Assembly: GCF_013044515.1 (NCBI RefSeq)
Contig: NZ_JABEPR010000002.1
Coordinates: 682,001 to 746,000, forward strand
From: Sphingomonas sp. ID1715
Lineage (GTDB): Bacteria > Pseudomonadota > Alphaproteobacteria > Sphingomonadales > Sphingomonadaceae
Direction of reading: 5' to 3'
Length of the DNA stretch: 64,000 bases
A model generated the notes under the pieces. It saw only the letters and a program-made list of their open reading frames with translations, was not told the origin of the DNA and made no database searches. The translations under genes were made by a program, and so were the position numbers. Below, one piece after another: positions 34,774 to 44,364 of this stretch (positions within the stretch are counted from its first letter, which is position 1; the number at the start of each line of letters is the position of its first letter).

Positions 34774-34845
34774 CCGTTCGTGTCGAGCGAAGTCGAGACA
34801 CGCTGGTGCACACGAACGTTTCTCGACTGCGCTCGAAACGAACGG
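34774..34845. repeat. inverted repeat, family B, between prfB and PBP1A genes
   Basis: Left arm 34774-34802 (CCGTTCGTGTCGAGCGAAGT...) and right arm 34817-34845 (ending CGCTCGAAACGAACGG) pair with few mismatches. The arms match the element at 8629-8704. It fills the gap upstream of prfB and downstream of the PBP1A stop. Confidence 0.8.
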
Positions 34846-34857
34846 TTTCGAGGGCGC

Positions 34858-37377
34858 TTAGTAAATCCCGCCTTCGCGCTCAAGGAAGTCGGCATCCTTC
34901 GCGCTGCCTTGCCGGATCGGGCGTTCACCGCCGGGCACGTCCTTTTCCTTCGGGCGCGCGGCGATCTCGGCGCGGCGGATGGTGCGGCGCGGTTCGCTTT
35001 CGGGCTTGAACGCTTCCCAGATCACCGCCGGCTTGGCCTCGTCGAAGCCGGGGAAGACGCCGAACACCTTCTTGCCCGATCGCCGGTCGATGCGGACCAT
35101 GCGAATGCCGGGGGCCGCGCGGAACGGCACCACGGGCATGTCCTTCATCGCTTCCTTGGCGAACTGCTTAAAGATCGGCGCCGCGAGCGTGCCGCCCTGG
35201 GCATAGCCGCCGAGCGAGCGCGGTTGGTCATAGCCAATATAGAGGCCGCCGATCAGATCAGGCGAGCCGCCGATGAACCAGACGTTGGTCGGACCGCTGG
35301 TCGTGCCGGTCTTGCCCATCAGCGGCCGGTTGAGATCGCGCAGCACCGTCGCCGTGCCGCGCTGGACCACGCCTTCGAGAATATGAACGACCTGATAGGC
35401 GGTCATCGGGTCCATCAGCTGCCGGGCGCGGATCGGCGGCCGCGGCATCGGCTTGCCGTCCCAATCCTTGGCATTGCAGTTGCGCATCAGCCGGCAGCGA
35501 TTGTCGGTGCGGTAGATGACCTTGCCGTTGCGATCCTGCACATAGTCGATCAGAGTCGGCTTCAACTCGCGGCCCAACGCGACGAGCTGCGAAAAGGCGT
35601 TGACCATCTTGAGCGGCGTCGTGTCGCCAGCGCCGAGTGCGATCGACAGATAGGGGCTGTAATTGCCGATCCCCATTCGCGCGATCGTGCGGACGACATT
35701 GTTCATGCCCGTCTGCGAGGCGGCGCGCACCGTCATCAGGTTGCGGGACTGCTCGATCCCCCAGCGCATCGTCTGCGGCCCGGCATTGCCGCCCGAGAAA
35801 TTCCGGAAGCACTTCTGGCCGAGCAGCGCCGACTGATAGACGCAGAAGGGGCCGTCGACGATGATGGAGGCGGGCGTCATGCCGTTGTCGAGCGCCGCGG
35901 CATAGACGAATGGCTTGATCGTCGAGCCGGGCTGGCGCAGCGCCTGGGTGGCGTTGTTGAAGGTGTGCAACCGGCTGTCGAAGCCGCCCTGCATCGCCAT
36001 GATGCGGCCGTTGTTCGGATCTTCGACCACGAACGCGCCCGACACCACCGGGATCGAGCGAAGCGACCAGGTCGCGCCTTCCTGCTTGACCGCGATCACG
36101 TCACCCGGTTTCATCGCGTCGAAGGCGCTGCCGCCCTGCCCCGCCACCGGCATGCTCGCGGCATAGGAAGGCATGGTCCCGGTCTGGCCCGACGGGAAAC
36201 CGATCGTCGCCTGGCCGCCAGCTTTCTGCAGCACGATCGCGATCCGCCAATCGGGATAGCCGGCGCCGAGGTTTGCGGCGGCGAGGCGCTGCGCCCAGTT
36301 ACCCGAGGTGTCGAGCTGCTTGATCGGCCCGTGCCAGCCGCGTCCGCGGTCGTATCGGACCAAGCCGTCGCGCAGCGCGGTCTCGGCCAGCTGCTGCATC
36401 TGCGGATTGAGCGACGTGCGCACCCACAGGCCGCCGGCATAAAGGCTGTGCGGGCCCTGATTCGCATCCTCGCCGAAGCGCTGGATCAGCTCCCGCCGGA
36501 CTTCCTCGAGGAAATAGCCGGCATTGGCTTCGAACTTGGTGCCCTGGCGCGGCACGGTGCCCAGCGGCGCCGCCTGGGCCTCGGCGCGTTGCGCGGCGGT
36601 GATGAAGCCGTTGCGCTCCATCTCGCCCAGCACCCAGTTGCGCCGGCCCAGCGCACGGTCGGCATGGCGCTCGGGATCGTAGTTGGAAGGCGCCTTGGGC
36701 AGGATGGCGAGGTAGGCCATTTCGGGCAGGGTCAGCTGCGCGACATCCTTGTCGAAATAGGCGCGCGACGCCGCCTGCACGCCATAGGCGTTCCGGCCGA
36801 GGAAGATCTGGTTGAGATAGAGCTCGAGAATCTCTTCCTTGGTAAGCGCATCCTCGATCCGATAAGCGAGGATCGCTTCCCGCACCTTGCGCGAATAGCT
36901 GACTTCACTCGACAGCAGCAGGTTCTTCGCGACCTGCTGGGTGATCGTGGAGGCGCCGATCGGCCGGCCGCTGCGGGTCAGGTTGGAGATGATTGCCGCG
37001 ACGATGCCGGGATAGTCGACGCCGCCATGGCTGAAGAAGGTGCGGTCCTCCGCCGACAAATAGGCATGGACGAGCTGTTGCGGATATTCGCCATAGGCGA
37101 GCTGCACGCGGCGTTCGCGCGCGAAGCTGTGTACCGGCGAGCCGTCGATCGCACGGACATTGGTCGGCAGCGGCGGCTCATAGGTGCGCAATTTGTCGAC
37201 CGAGGGCAGGCCGCGCGCGAAGACGAGCAGGATGAGCAGCCAGCCGAGCAGCGCCAGTCCGGCCAGATAGGCGAGCCAACGCACCCAGCGTCTGGCCCAC
37301 CAGCCCTTCAGCAGCTCGCGGTAATCGCTCGCCCGCTTCAGCGTAAAACGCGCGCCGGCCGGTTCAGACTGTTCCAT
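34858..37377 (-). CDS. mrcA: penicillin-binding protein 1A
   Basis: Bifunctional peptidoglycan synthase of the inner membrane, 839 aa. One transmembrane helix (about residues 36-53), the transglycosylase domain with catalytic Glu 110 in LSAEDRTFFSHGGVD, then ITQQVAKNLLL; the transpeptidase domain has SxxK in PGSTIKPF, SxN in EQSRNLMTV and KTG in GKTGTTSGP. Length and order fit class A PBP1A with the ODD-like insertion. The amidase gene lies 23 bases upstream, so cell-wall synthesis and hydrolysis genes are together. Confidence 0.95.
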   Translation of the reverse strand: MEQSEPAGARFTLKRASDYRELLKGWWARRWVRWLAYLAGLALLGWLLILLVFARGLPSVDKLRTYEPPLPTNVRAIDGSPVHSFARERRVQLAYGEYPQQLVHAYLSAEDRTFFSHGGVDYPGIVAAIISNLTRSGRPIGASTITQQVAKNLLLSSEVSYSRKVREAILAYRIEDALTKEEILELYLNQIFLGRNAYGVQAASRAYFDKDVAQLTLPEMAYLAILPKAPSNYDPERHADRALGRRNWVLGEMERNGFITAAQRAEAQAAPLGTVPRQGTKFEANAGYFLEEVRRELIQRFGEDANQGPHSLYAGGLWVRTSLNPQMQQLAETALRDGLVRYDRGRGWHGPIKQLDTSGNWAQRLAAANLGAGYPDWRIAIVLQKAGGQATIGFPSGQTGTMPSYAASMPVAGQGGSAFDAMKPGDVIAVKQEGATWSLRSIPVVSGAFVVEDPNNGRIMAMQGGFDSRLHTFNNATQALRQPGSTIKPFVYAAALDNGMTPASIIVDGPFCVYQSALLGQKCFRNFSGGNAGPQTMRWGIEQSRNLMTVRAASQTGMNNVVRTIARMGIGNYSPYLSIALGAGDTTPLKMVNAFSQLVALGRELKPTLIDYVQDRNGKVIYRTDNRCRLMRNCNAKDWDGKPMPRPPIRARQLMDPMTAYQVVHILEGVVQRGTATVLRDLNRPLMGKTGTTSGPTNVWFIGGSPDLIGGLYIGYDQPRSLGGYAQGGTLAAPIFKQFAKEAMKDMPVVPFRAAPGIRMVRIDRRSGKKVFGVFPGFDEAKPAVIWEAFKPESEPRRTIRRAEIAARPKEKDVPGGERPIRQGSAKDADFLEREGGIY

Positions 37378-37400
37378 CCGCCTGCGGCTCTAGCAAGATT

Positions 37401-38264
37401 TCAGCGGTTTGAAACCGGGATCAGCTGTTTCTCGACAGCCCGGGCGACGGCGATCGCAACACGGGTGCGGCCTTCCGCCGAGCTCAACAGGCCGCGGTCG
37501 CTGGCGTTGGTGATATAACCGGTCTCGAACAGCACCGAAGGCACGTCCGGCGCCTTCAGCACCACCAGCGACGCTTGGCGGTGATAATCGGCGCGGAACG
37601 GCAATGCGCCCTTGGCTTCGCCGTGTAGCGCGCGGACGAAGGACGTCGCCTGCTCCAGCGACTCCCGGCGTGCAAGATCGATCAGGATCGACGCGACCTC
37701 GCTCGGCCGCCCGCTCAGGTTCACGCCGCGGACGATATCGGCCTTGTTCTCGCGCGCGGCGAGTTGCGCGGCTTCGGTGTCGGACGCGGTTTCCGACAAG
37801 GTATAGAGCGTCGCGCCATGAGCCTGATCGTCCTCGCCGGCGGAATCGGCATGGATCGACAGGAACAGTGACGCGCCCAGATGCCGCGCCATTTCCGAAC
37901 GTTCGCTCAGCACGAGGAAGCGATCGTCGGTTCGGGTGAGGGCAACGCGCACCTTACCGCTCGTGGCGAGAGCGTCGCGGACCGACTTCGCAAAGGCGAG
38001 GGTCAGATCCTTTTCCTGTTCGCCTTCCGCCGATTTGGCGCCGGGATCATGCCCGCCATGTCCGGGGTCGATGACGATCAAAGGCGCGCCGGCAGGACCG
38101 AGCACGCCAGGCAAGGGCGGCGCGGGCGAGGGCGGGTCGAGCGGGATCGACAGTTCGCCGCTGGTGCGCGCCGCTTCGCCCGGCGTCCACACGGCAAGCG
38201 CCGCCACGCCGAGCAGCAGAAACGCCGCTCCGCTCCACGTCCGCAGCTTTGCCCTTTGTGTCAA
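37401..38264 (-). CDS. N-acetylmuramoyl-L-alanine amidase (Amidase_3, AmiC-type)
   Basis: Periplasmic Zn amidase that removes stem peptides from peptidoglycan during cell separation, 287 aa. It has an N-terminal hydrophobic signal (AAFLLLGVAALAVW), a Pro-rich linker, and the Amidase_3 domain with metal ligands in IDPGHGGHDPGA (His), SIHAD (His) and catalytic Glu in VLFETGYITN. There is no N-terminal AMIN domain, so localisation differs from enteric AmiC. It is upstream of the PBP1A gene and probably in one operon. Confidence 0.9.
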   Translation of the reverse strand: MTQRAKLRTWSGAAFLLLGVAALAVWTPGEAARTSGELSIPLDPPSPAPPLPGVLGPAGAPLIVIDPGHGGHDPGAKSAEGEQEKDLTLAFAKSVRDALATSGKVRVALTRTDDRFLVLSERSEMARHLGASLFLSIHADSAGEDDQAHGATLYTLSETASDTEAAQLAARENKADIVRGVNLSGRPSEVASILIDLARRESLEQATSFVRALHGEAKGALPFRADYHRQASLVVLKAPDVPSVLFETGYITNASDRGLLSSAEGRTRVAIAVARAVEKQLIPVSNR

Positions 38265-38333
38265 ACCTGGCCGCGCCCCGCTGTCCTTGCGGCGCTGTTT
38301 ACCTTGTTTCCGTCAACAAATCGACTGGTCGGC

Positions 38334-39107
38334 TCAATCGCGCAGCACGGCCCAGGTTGGGGCATGATCGCTCGCCTTCTCACGGCCGCGATAGGCCTTG
38401 TCGACGCCCGCATCGACGAGCCGGTCGGCAGCCAGCGGACTCAGCACCAGGTGGTCGATGCGAAAGCCCGCGTCGCGCTGCCAGCAGCCGGCCTGATAGT
38501 CCCAGAAGGTCCAGAGCTGCGCGACAGGATGACGGGCGCGCAGTGCATCGGTCCAGCCCTGGTAGAGCAAGCGGCGAAAGGCCTGGCGGCTCTCGGGTTG
38601 CATCAGCGCGTCATGCGCCATCGCGCGTACCGAGAAAGTGTCCTCGTCGGCAGGGATCACGTTGTAATCGCCGGCAAGCACCACCGGCCGCTCCTCGGCC
38701 AGGAGATCGCGCGCATGGGTGCTCAGCCGCTCCATCCAGCGCAATTTGTAATCGAACTTCTCGCCAGGCACCGGATTGCCGTTCGGAAGATAGATGGACG
38801 CGACCACCACCCCATTCACTTCGGCCTCGATATAGCGGCTGTGCGCATCCTCCGGCTCCCCTTCGAGCCCCCGCTTGCGCTCCACCGGATCGACACCGCG
38901 CGCGAGCACGGCGACGCCGTTAAAGCCCTTCTGCCCGTGCCACACCGCGCCATAGCCGGCCGCGCGCACCTCTGCCTCCGGGAAGGTCTCGTCGGAGGAT
39001 TTGAGTTCCTGCAGACACACCACGTCGGGCTTCTGCTCGTCGAGATATTCGAGCAGGCGGGGCAGCCGGGCTTTGATGCCGTTCACATTATAGGTGACGA
39101 TGCGCAT
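38334..39107 (-). CDS. xth: exodeoxyribonuclease III
   Basis: AP endonuclease and 3'-5' exonuclease of base-excision repair, 257 aa. Motifs are YNVNGIKARLPRLL, VVCLQELKSSDETFP (metal Glu), VVLAGDYNVIPADED and the catalytic SDHAP near the C-terminus. Start at 39107 (MRIVTYNVNG) is preferred; a GTG three codons earlier is open but less typical. It is followed by a 69-base gap to the amidase gene. Confidence 0.95.
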   Translation of the reverse strand: MRIVTYNVNGIKARLPRLLEYLDEQKPDVVCLQELKSSDETFPEAEVRAAGYGAVWHGQKGFNGVAVLARGVDPVERKRGLEGEPEDAHSRYIEAEVNGVVVASIYLPNGNPVPGEKFDYKLRWMERLSTHARDLLAEERPVVLAGDYNVIPADEDTFSVRAMAHDALMQPESRQAFRRLLYQGWTDALRARHPVAQLWTFWDYQAGCWQRDAGFRIDHLVLSPLAADRLVDAGVDKAYRGREKASDHAPTWAVLRD

Positions 39108-39130
39108 GCACCGCACCTAGCCGCGCGCGA

Positions 39131-39457
39131 TCAGATGGAGAAGCTGGAACCGCAGCCGCAACCGCTCGCGGCGTTCGGGTTCTGCACCTTGAAGGCGGCG
39201 CCGCCCAGATCCTCGACATAATCGACGGCGGCACCGCGGACGAGATCGAGACTGATATTGTCGACAACCAGCTTGACCCCGTCCGTCTCGGCGGTGGTGT
39301 CCTCGGGTTCGATGCTGTCGGCGAGGCCGAACCGATATTGGAAGCCCGAGCAGCCGCCGCCTTCGACGGACAGGCGCAGCATCGCCGGCTTGCCCTGCCT
39401 TGCGGCGATGGCGGCGACGCGCTTGGCGGCGGATTCGGTCAGCTGGATGTCGCTCAC
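39131..39457 (-). CDS. erpA: iron-sulfur cluster insertion protein
   Basis: A-type Fe-S carrier, 108 aa from a GTG start at 39457. The three cluster-binding cysteines are in GGGCSGFQY and SGCGCGSSFSI, and LTESAAKRVAAIAARQGK opens the fold. ErpA supplies Fe-S clusters to respiratory and isoprenoid enzymes. An upstream TTG would add 12 residues that do not belong to the family. No strong ribosome site is visible at either start. Confidence 0.88.
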   Translation of the reverse strand: MSDIQLTESAAKRVAAIAARQGKPAMLRLSVEGGGCSGFQYRFGLADSIEPEDTTAETDGVKLVVDNISLDLVRGAAVDYVEDLGGAAFKVQNPNAASGCGCGSSFSI

Positions 39458-39523
39458 AGCAAGCGAGATAGGAAGGGGAGCGGCCGCGGGCAAGCGTGGC
39501 CCGCGGCTCGTCCTCTCCCTAGC

Positions 39524-40210
39524 TTATTCGGTGCCTGCGAGATCGGCGGCCGGGCCGCCCTGGGCTAGCGGCGCGGTCATCGCGTTCACCCGCTGCTTCA
39601 TGTTCGACGCATATTGCGCGGAGTCGAGATACGGGATCGGGCTGACCGCCCGGCCGTCCATCCGCACTTCATAATGGAGGTGGCTGCCGGTCGAGCGGCC
39701 GGTGGAGCCCATCAGGCCGATGACCTGGCCGCGCGTGACGCGGGTGCCCGGCGCCACGAGAATCTTCGACAGATGGCCATAGCGGGTCTGCAGGCCACGG
39801 CCATGGTCCAGCTCGACGAGATTGCCATAGCCGCCGACCCAACCGGAGCGGCCGACAATGCCGTCCGCCGTCGCATAGATCAGCGTGCCGACCGCGCCGG
39901 GAATGTCGACTCCAGCGTGCATCGCCGCGGTGCCGCGGAACGGGTCGGAACGGACACCATAGAGGCTGGTGAACTGCAGGTTGGCGACCGGCTTCATCGA
40001 CGGCACCGACATGCTGCCTTGGTCCGACGGGGTGGCTTGGCCGACCTGATCCATCTTCTTCCAGGACTGGAACAGCGCCTTGAACTCTGCGTCGCCGGTT
40101 TCGGCAGAAGCGGCGACCGATGTGGCGCCAGCAAGAACCGCAAAGGCGAAACGGGCGGCGGAACGGCGGAACCGGGCTCCGAACACCGCGTTAGCTTGGG
40201 TTGAGAACAA
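39524..40210 (-). CDS. M23-family peptidoglycan endopeptidase
   Basis: LytM-type metallopeptidase, 228 aa from a TTG start, with an N-terminal membrane or signal segment (RFAFAVLAGATSVAAS). The Zn ligands and catalytic His appear in AAMHAGVDIPG and GSHLHYEVRMDG, with the GYGNLVELDHGRGLQTRYGHLSKI core. It may act directly or as an activator of amidases. I prefer TTG 40210 because GGAAGGA is 6 bases before it; the GTG at 40216 would have one base spacing. The longer open frame upstream is not supported. Confidence 0.82.
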   Translation of the reverse strand: MFSTQANAVFGARFRRSAARFAFAVLAGATSVAASAETGDAEFKALFQSWKKMDQVGQATPSDQGSMSVPSMKPVANLQFTSLYGVRSDPFRGTAAMHAGVDIPGAVGTLIYATADGIVGRSGWVGGYGNLVELDHGRGLQTRYGHLSKILVAPGTRVTRGQVIGLMGSTGRSTGSHLHYEVRMDGRAVSPIPYLDSAQYASNMKQRVNAMTAPLAQGGPAADLAGTE

Positions 40211-40327
40211 ACTCACGTCCTTCCGGCGACCAGCCCGGTCGAACACTTGCGGTCCGTCCGGGCCTAGATTTCGTGATGCCTTGCGGGCCCCCCGCTTGGC
40301 TTGCCCGACTTGTCTGCAACTCACTGG

Positions 40328-41116
40328 TTAATGACAACCTACCGAATAGAAGTCGCGGGTCAGACCGGCCCGCTCGCGCGCCGAGTCGTTGAATGGAGGC
40401 TTCAAAGCACCCCGAAAATGGCGGGAAACCAGCTCTCGCCATGTCTCGGCGGGGCTGAGACCGGCCGATTCACAGCCGATGCGGAACCATTTCGTCCCGG
40501 CAGCGACGTGCCTTTCTTCATCCGCCAGAATGCGGGTGAGGATGCGTGTCGTCGGCACATCGCCAACCGCTTGGAATCGCTCGATCGTTGCCGGCGTGAT
40601 GTCGAGCCCGCGCGCCTCCAGCACCATCGGCACGACCGCTAGCCGGGCGAGCGCATCGTGCGCCGTCTCCTCCGCCGCCTGCCACAGCCCGTCATGCGCA
40701 GGCAGCGCGCCATAGCCGCTGCCGAGGCCGCGCAAGCGCCTGTCCAGCAGCGCGAAGTGCATCGCTTCGTCGGCGCCGACCCTCATCCAGTCGTCAACGA
40801 ATGCCGGAGGGAAATGCGCGCCGAACCGCGCCGCCATATCGAAGGCCAGGTCGATCGCGACGAACTCGATATGCGCGAGCGCATGGATCATCGCGATCCG
40901 ATTGGCGTCGGACCCGATCCGCCCCCGCTTGGGCATGCGATTCGGCGGCAGGAGTTCGGGCCGCGATGACCGTACCGGACGTGTGGGCAGATCAACGGCG
41001 AAACGATGGACGATCCGTCCCTGGCGCCACGCCCGCGCTGCCTCCCTGGCCATCCTGACCTTGACGTGCGGCTCGCCGGCGGTGAGCACCGCGCGAACCG
41101 CCTCCGTCACATCCAT
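40328..41116 (-). CDS. ferritin-like DUF455 family protein
   Basis: A 262-aa helical protein with ferritin-like metal positions: ALAHIEFVAIDLAFDMAARF, GADEAMHFALLDRRL, VVPMVLEARGLDI and ILADEERHVAAGTKWF (repeated ExxH). These suggest a di-iron or di-manganese centre. DUF455 members resemble the tRNA-hydroxylase MiaE fold but their reaction is not known. Start 41116 overlaps the bcp stop as TGATG. It ends 118 bases from the M23 gene start, across the gap at 40211-40327, where I see no other gene. Confidence 0.82.
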   Translation of the reverse strand: MDVTEAVRAVLTAGEPHVKVRMAREAARAWRQGRIVHRFAVDLPTRPVRSSRPELLPPNRMPKRGRIGSDANRIAMIHALAHIEFVAIDLAFDMAARFGAHFPPAFVDDWMRVGADEAMHFALLDRRLRGLGSGYGALPAHDGLWQAAEETAHDALARLAVVPMVLEARGLDITPATIERFQAVGDVPTTRILTRILADEERHVAAGTKWFRIGCESAGLSPAETWRELVSRHFRGALKPPFNDSARERAGLTRDFYSVGCH

Positions 41117-41577
41117 CAGAGCGCCTGGGCGGCGGCGAGCACTTCCTTGGCGTGACCAGGCACCTTCACCTTGCGCCATTCGCGGACGATCCTGCCGTCC
41201 TTGTCGATCAGGAAGGTCGAACGGTCGATCCCCATATATTTGCGACCGTACATGCTCTTCTCGACCCAGGCGCCGAACGCCTCGAGCAAGACACCGTCCG
41301 CGTCGGTGCCGAGCGGCACCTTCAGCCCATATTTGTCGGTGAACGCCTTGTGCTTCTTCGCGCTGTCCTTCGACACGCCCAGCAAGGCCACGCCCGCCGC
41401 CGCGAATGCGTCGGCCAGTTCGGTGAAGTCCTGCGCCTCCTTCGTGCAGCCGGAGGTGTCGTCTTTCGGATAGAAATAGAGCACCAGCGGCTGCCCGCGC
41501 CAGGCCGCCAGCGTCGTCTGCGCCCCATCCGGGCCCTCGAACGTCACGTCCGGCGCCTGCTCTCCAATCCCTGCCAT
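41116..41577 (-). CDS. bcp: peroxiredoxin (Bcp/PrxQ family)
   Basis: Thiol peroxidase, 153 aa. The peroxidatic cysteine is in YPKDDTSGCTKEAQDF and the supporting arginine in GIDRSTFLIDKDG. The second (resolving) cysteine that some Bcp proteins carry five residues later is absent, so it is a 1-Cys-like form needing an external reductant. It is coupled to glnE (TGATG) and to the DUF455 gene. Confidence 0.9.
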   Translation of the reverse strand: MAGIGEQAPDVTFEGPDGAQTTLAAWRGQPLVLYFYPKDDTSGCTKEAQDFTELADAFAAAGVALLGVSKDSAKKHKAFTDKYGLKVPLGTDADGVLLEAFGAWVEKSMYGRKYMGIDRSTFLIDKDGRIVREWRKVKVPGHAKEVLAAAQAL

Positions 41578-44258
41578 CACTGCCCCTCCCGGCTTCGCGC
41601 GACGATCCGCGCCCAATGCTCGCTCACCCTCTGCCGCGCCAGGGCATAGCCTTCAAGCAGCGCGTCCCAATCGCCGAATCCGCACGCACGCGCCACCAAT
41701 GCGCGCGTCGGTGCGGGTGGCTCCTGTGCGTCGGGCGCGACGAGGCGCAAGGTCACCAGCAGGCGCGTGAGCACGTCGTGCGCTTCGGCAAAGCCGTCCG
41801 GCAGCAGCCCGGCCGCGACCAACTGTGCAATCGCCGTCGGCAGATGCGGATCGAGGCCGGCGCCCTGTTCCAGCTGCGTCGCGTGCACGCAGAACTCCAG
41901 ATCGACCAGCCCGCCAGCGATCAGCTTGGCATCGAGCGGACCGGCCGGCGGCTTGTGCCGGGCCATGTCGCTGCGCATGGCCGCGACGTCCGCAAGCAGC
42001 TTCGGGCGGGGCTGACGCAGCACGTCGTCGATGATCGCCTGCACGGCGGCCCGCGCCTCCTCCGAACCGAAGATCGGCCGGGCGCGGGTGAGCGCCATAT
42101 GCTCCCAGGTCCAGGCGCTCGTCCGCTGATAGTCGGCGAAGGAGTCGAGCGTCACTGCGAGCAGCCCCTTGGCGCCCGAAGGACGCAAGCGGGTGTCGAC
42201 CTCGTACAGCGCGCCGGCGGCCGTCGGTACGGTCAGAGCAGCCGTCACCCGCTGCGCAAGGCGGTTGTAATAGCGCGTCGCCTCCAGCGGCTTGGCGCCA
42301 TCCGAACTGCGGTCGAGCGTACCGGTGAACAGATAGATTAAGTCCAGGTCCGAAGCGTGCGTCAGCGCCGCACCGCCAAGCCGCCCGAGCGCCAGCACGA
42401 CGAACTCGCTGTCCGGCACGTCACCATGCTGGCGCCGGTGATCGTCCACCGTCGCGGCCGCCAGCGCCTGGACCGCCGCCTCCGCTACCCGCGCATAGCC
42501 GGCGGCGACGTCCAGCGGATCGCTCGCTCCCTCGATCAACTGCGTGCCGAGCGCGAAGCGCCGTTCGCCCACCGCATGGCGGACGTGATCGAGCAGGCGT
42601 TCATAATCGCCGCTCTCCGCGGCCGAGAAGGAGCGGACCAGCTCGGCCACGGGCGGAGCAGGCTCGAATGCGGTCGCATCGATCAGTCCGTCGAGCAGGC
42701 TCGGCCGACTCCCCAGCGCCGCGGCCAGCGTCGGTGCGTGCGTCAGAATATCGGCAAGCAGCCGGGCAAGCGGCGGCCGGGCGGCGAGCAGGCGGAAAAA
42801 GTTGATCGCGCTCGGCAGCTTGCCGACGATGTCGTCGAGCCGGTGCAGCGCGCCGAGCGGGTCGGGCGCTTGGCCCAGTGCCGCGACGAGGCGCGGCAGC
42901 ACTTCCTCCAGTGCCTCGCGGGCGGCCGGGCTCTGCAATGCGCGCACGCCGCCGCCGCGCCAGCGCTCGATGACCGCGCGGGCCGGCTCGGGATTGGCAA
43001 ATCCTGCCCGGCCGAGGGCTCCAATGAGCGCCTCCCCCACCGGAACACCGGCTTCCGAGCCGTCATCCAGACCGTCGTAGAGCGTTCCGACGGCCGCCAG
43101 ATGGGGGCGAAGAAGATCGATCAGCTCTGCTCCACCGCAGAGGCCATGGAGCGCCGCGACATTGTCGAGCGCCGCCCGGTCGGCGGGCAACTGATGCGTC
43201 TGGCGATCGTCCACCATCTGCAGCCGGTGCTCGATCGTCCGGAACAGCCGATAGGCGTCGATCAGTTGCTCGGCCTCCTCGCCGATGATTCCGGCCGCAC
43301 GCAGGCTCGTGAGCGCCGGGACCGTGGCCGGCGACCGTAGCGAGCGATCACGCCCACCGTGAATCAACTGATGAATTTGCGCGAAGAACTCGACTTCGCG
43401 AATGCCACCCCGGCCTCGCTTCAGGTCGTAGCCTGGACCGAACGCCTCCCGGCCGTGACGATCGCGGATGCGGTGCGACATGGCCCGCATCTCCTTGACT
43501 GCGCCGAAATCGAGCGAGCGGCGCCACACGAAAGGGCGGATTGCGTCGAGGAACGTCTCTCCCAGCTCGCGGTCACCGGCAGCGGCGCGCGCACGGACGA
43601 AGGCGGCACGCTCCCAAGCTACGGCGCTCGATTCATAATAGCCGATGGCGGCATCGACCGGCAGCGCGATCGGCGTGACTTCGGGCGACGGCCGCAGTCG
43701 CAGATCGACGCGGAATGCATAGCCGTCCTCGTCTCGGGCCTGCAGCAATTCGATGATCCGCCGCCCGATCCGCACGGCCGCTTCCGCCGCTTCTTCCCGC
43801 CCGCGGTGCGGTAGGACTTCGGGATCGTAGAGAAAGATCGGATCGATGTCGGACGAGTAATTGAGCTCCCGCCCGCCATGCTTGCCGAGCGCAATGACGG
43901 CAAAGCCGCGCGGATCGGCGCCCTGCACCCGCTCTTCGACCGCAGTGGCGATGGCGATGTCCAGGCTGCGATCGGCAAGGTCGCTCAGCCTCTGCGTCAC
44001 GTCTTCCAGCGAAAGCGCGCCGGCGAGATCGCCGATCGCCAGCACCAACGCAGTGCGCGATCGCACCAGTCTCAGACGCCTGGCTGTCGGCAGATCCTCG
44101 GCGAGCACCTCGGACGCCGCCAATGCGTCGGTCAGATCGCCAGCTGAGAGCAAATCGGCGAGATCGGAGTGCCGCTCGATCTGGCCGCGCAAAAAGGGCG
44201 CATGCCGCGCGGCGCGCTCCAGCGCTTCACTCAGCGCGGCGGAAGGCGTGGCGTTCAT
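41577..44258 (-). CDS. glnE: glutamine synthetase adenylyltransferase/deadenylylase
   Basis: Bifunctional enzyme that adds and removes AMP on glutamine synthetase in response to PII, 893 aa. Two nucleotidyltransferase domains are seen: SSDIDPIFLYDPE (N-terminal, deadenylylase) and ASDLDLIYLFTGT (C-terminal, adenylylase), with the regulatory linker between and the RRGRGGIREVEFF segment. It heads an operon with bcp and the DUF455 gene by single-base overlaps. Confidence 0.94.
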   Translation of the reverse strand: MNATPSAALSEALERAARHAPFLRGQIERHSDLADLLSAGDLTDALAASEVLAEDLPTARRLRLVRSRTALVLAIGDLAGALSLEDVTQRLSDLADRSLDIAIATAVEERVQGADPRGFAVIALGKHGGRELNYSSDIDPIFLYDPEVLPHRGREEAAEAAVRIGRRIIELLQARDEDGYAFRVDLRLRPSPEVTPIALPVDAAIGYYESSAVAWERAAFVRARAAAGDRELGETFLDAIRPFVWRRSLDFGAVKEMRAMSHRIRDRHGREAFGPGYDLKRGRGGIREVEFFAQIHQLIHGGRDRSLRSPATVPALTSLRAAGIIGEEAEQLIDAYRLFRTIEHRLQMVDDRQTHQLPADRAALDNVAALHGLCGGAELIDLLRPHLAAVGTLYDGLDDGSEAGVPVGEALIGALGRAGFANPEPARAVIERWRGGGVRALQSPAAREALEEVLPRLVAALGQAPDPLGALHRLDDIVGKLPSAINFFRLLAARPPLARLLADILTHAPTLAAALGSRPSLLDGLIDATAFEPAPPVAELVRSFSAAESGDYERLLDHVRHAVGERRFALGTQLIEGASDPLDVAAGYARVAEAAVQALAAATVDDHRRQHGDVPDSEFVVLALGRLGGAALTHASDLDLIYLFTGTLDRSSDGAKPLEATRYYNRLAQRVTAALTVPTAAGALYEVDTRLRPSGAKGLLAVTLDSFADYQRTSAWTWEHMALTRARPIFGSEEARAAVQAIIDDVLRQPRPKLLADVAAMRSDMARHKPPAGPLDAKLIAGGLVDLEFCVHATQLEQGAGLDPHLPTAIAQLVAAGLLPDGFAEAHDVLTRLLVTLRLVAPDAQEPPAPTRALVARACGFGDWDALLEGYALARQRVSEHWARIVARSREGQ

Positions 44259-44301
44259 GTCACAGCCTTAGGCGCCTCGTCGTTCCGCGAGCAACATGGT
44301 C

Positions 44302-44326
44302 GCAACTTCACCTATGTAAGGACGTT
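44302..44326 (+). promoter_or_regulatory. EcfG-like (general stress sigma) promoter
   Basis: GCAAC, 16 bases, CGTT: one mismatch from the alphaproteobacterial EcfG consensus GGAAC-N16/17-CGTT, on the plus strand, 39 bases before the small gene at 44365. It lies in the gap between the divergent glnE and the small gene. Confidence 0.4.
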
Positions 44327-44364
44327 AGAGAGGCATGCAGCAACGTTCGCCACGGGAGCAGGAG

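Noticed and set aside
34780-37518. A 912-codon open frame on the plus strand opposite PBP1A
   Set aside because: It is antisense to a complete PBP1A with all active-site motifs; its protein is Arg/Ala/His-rich low-complexity, as expected from the opposite strand of GC-rich codons.
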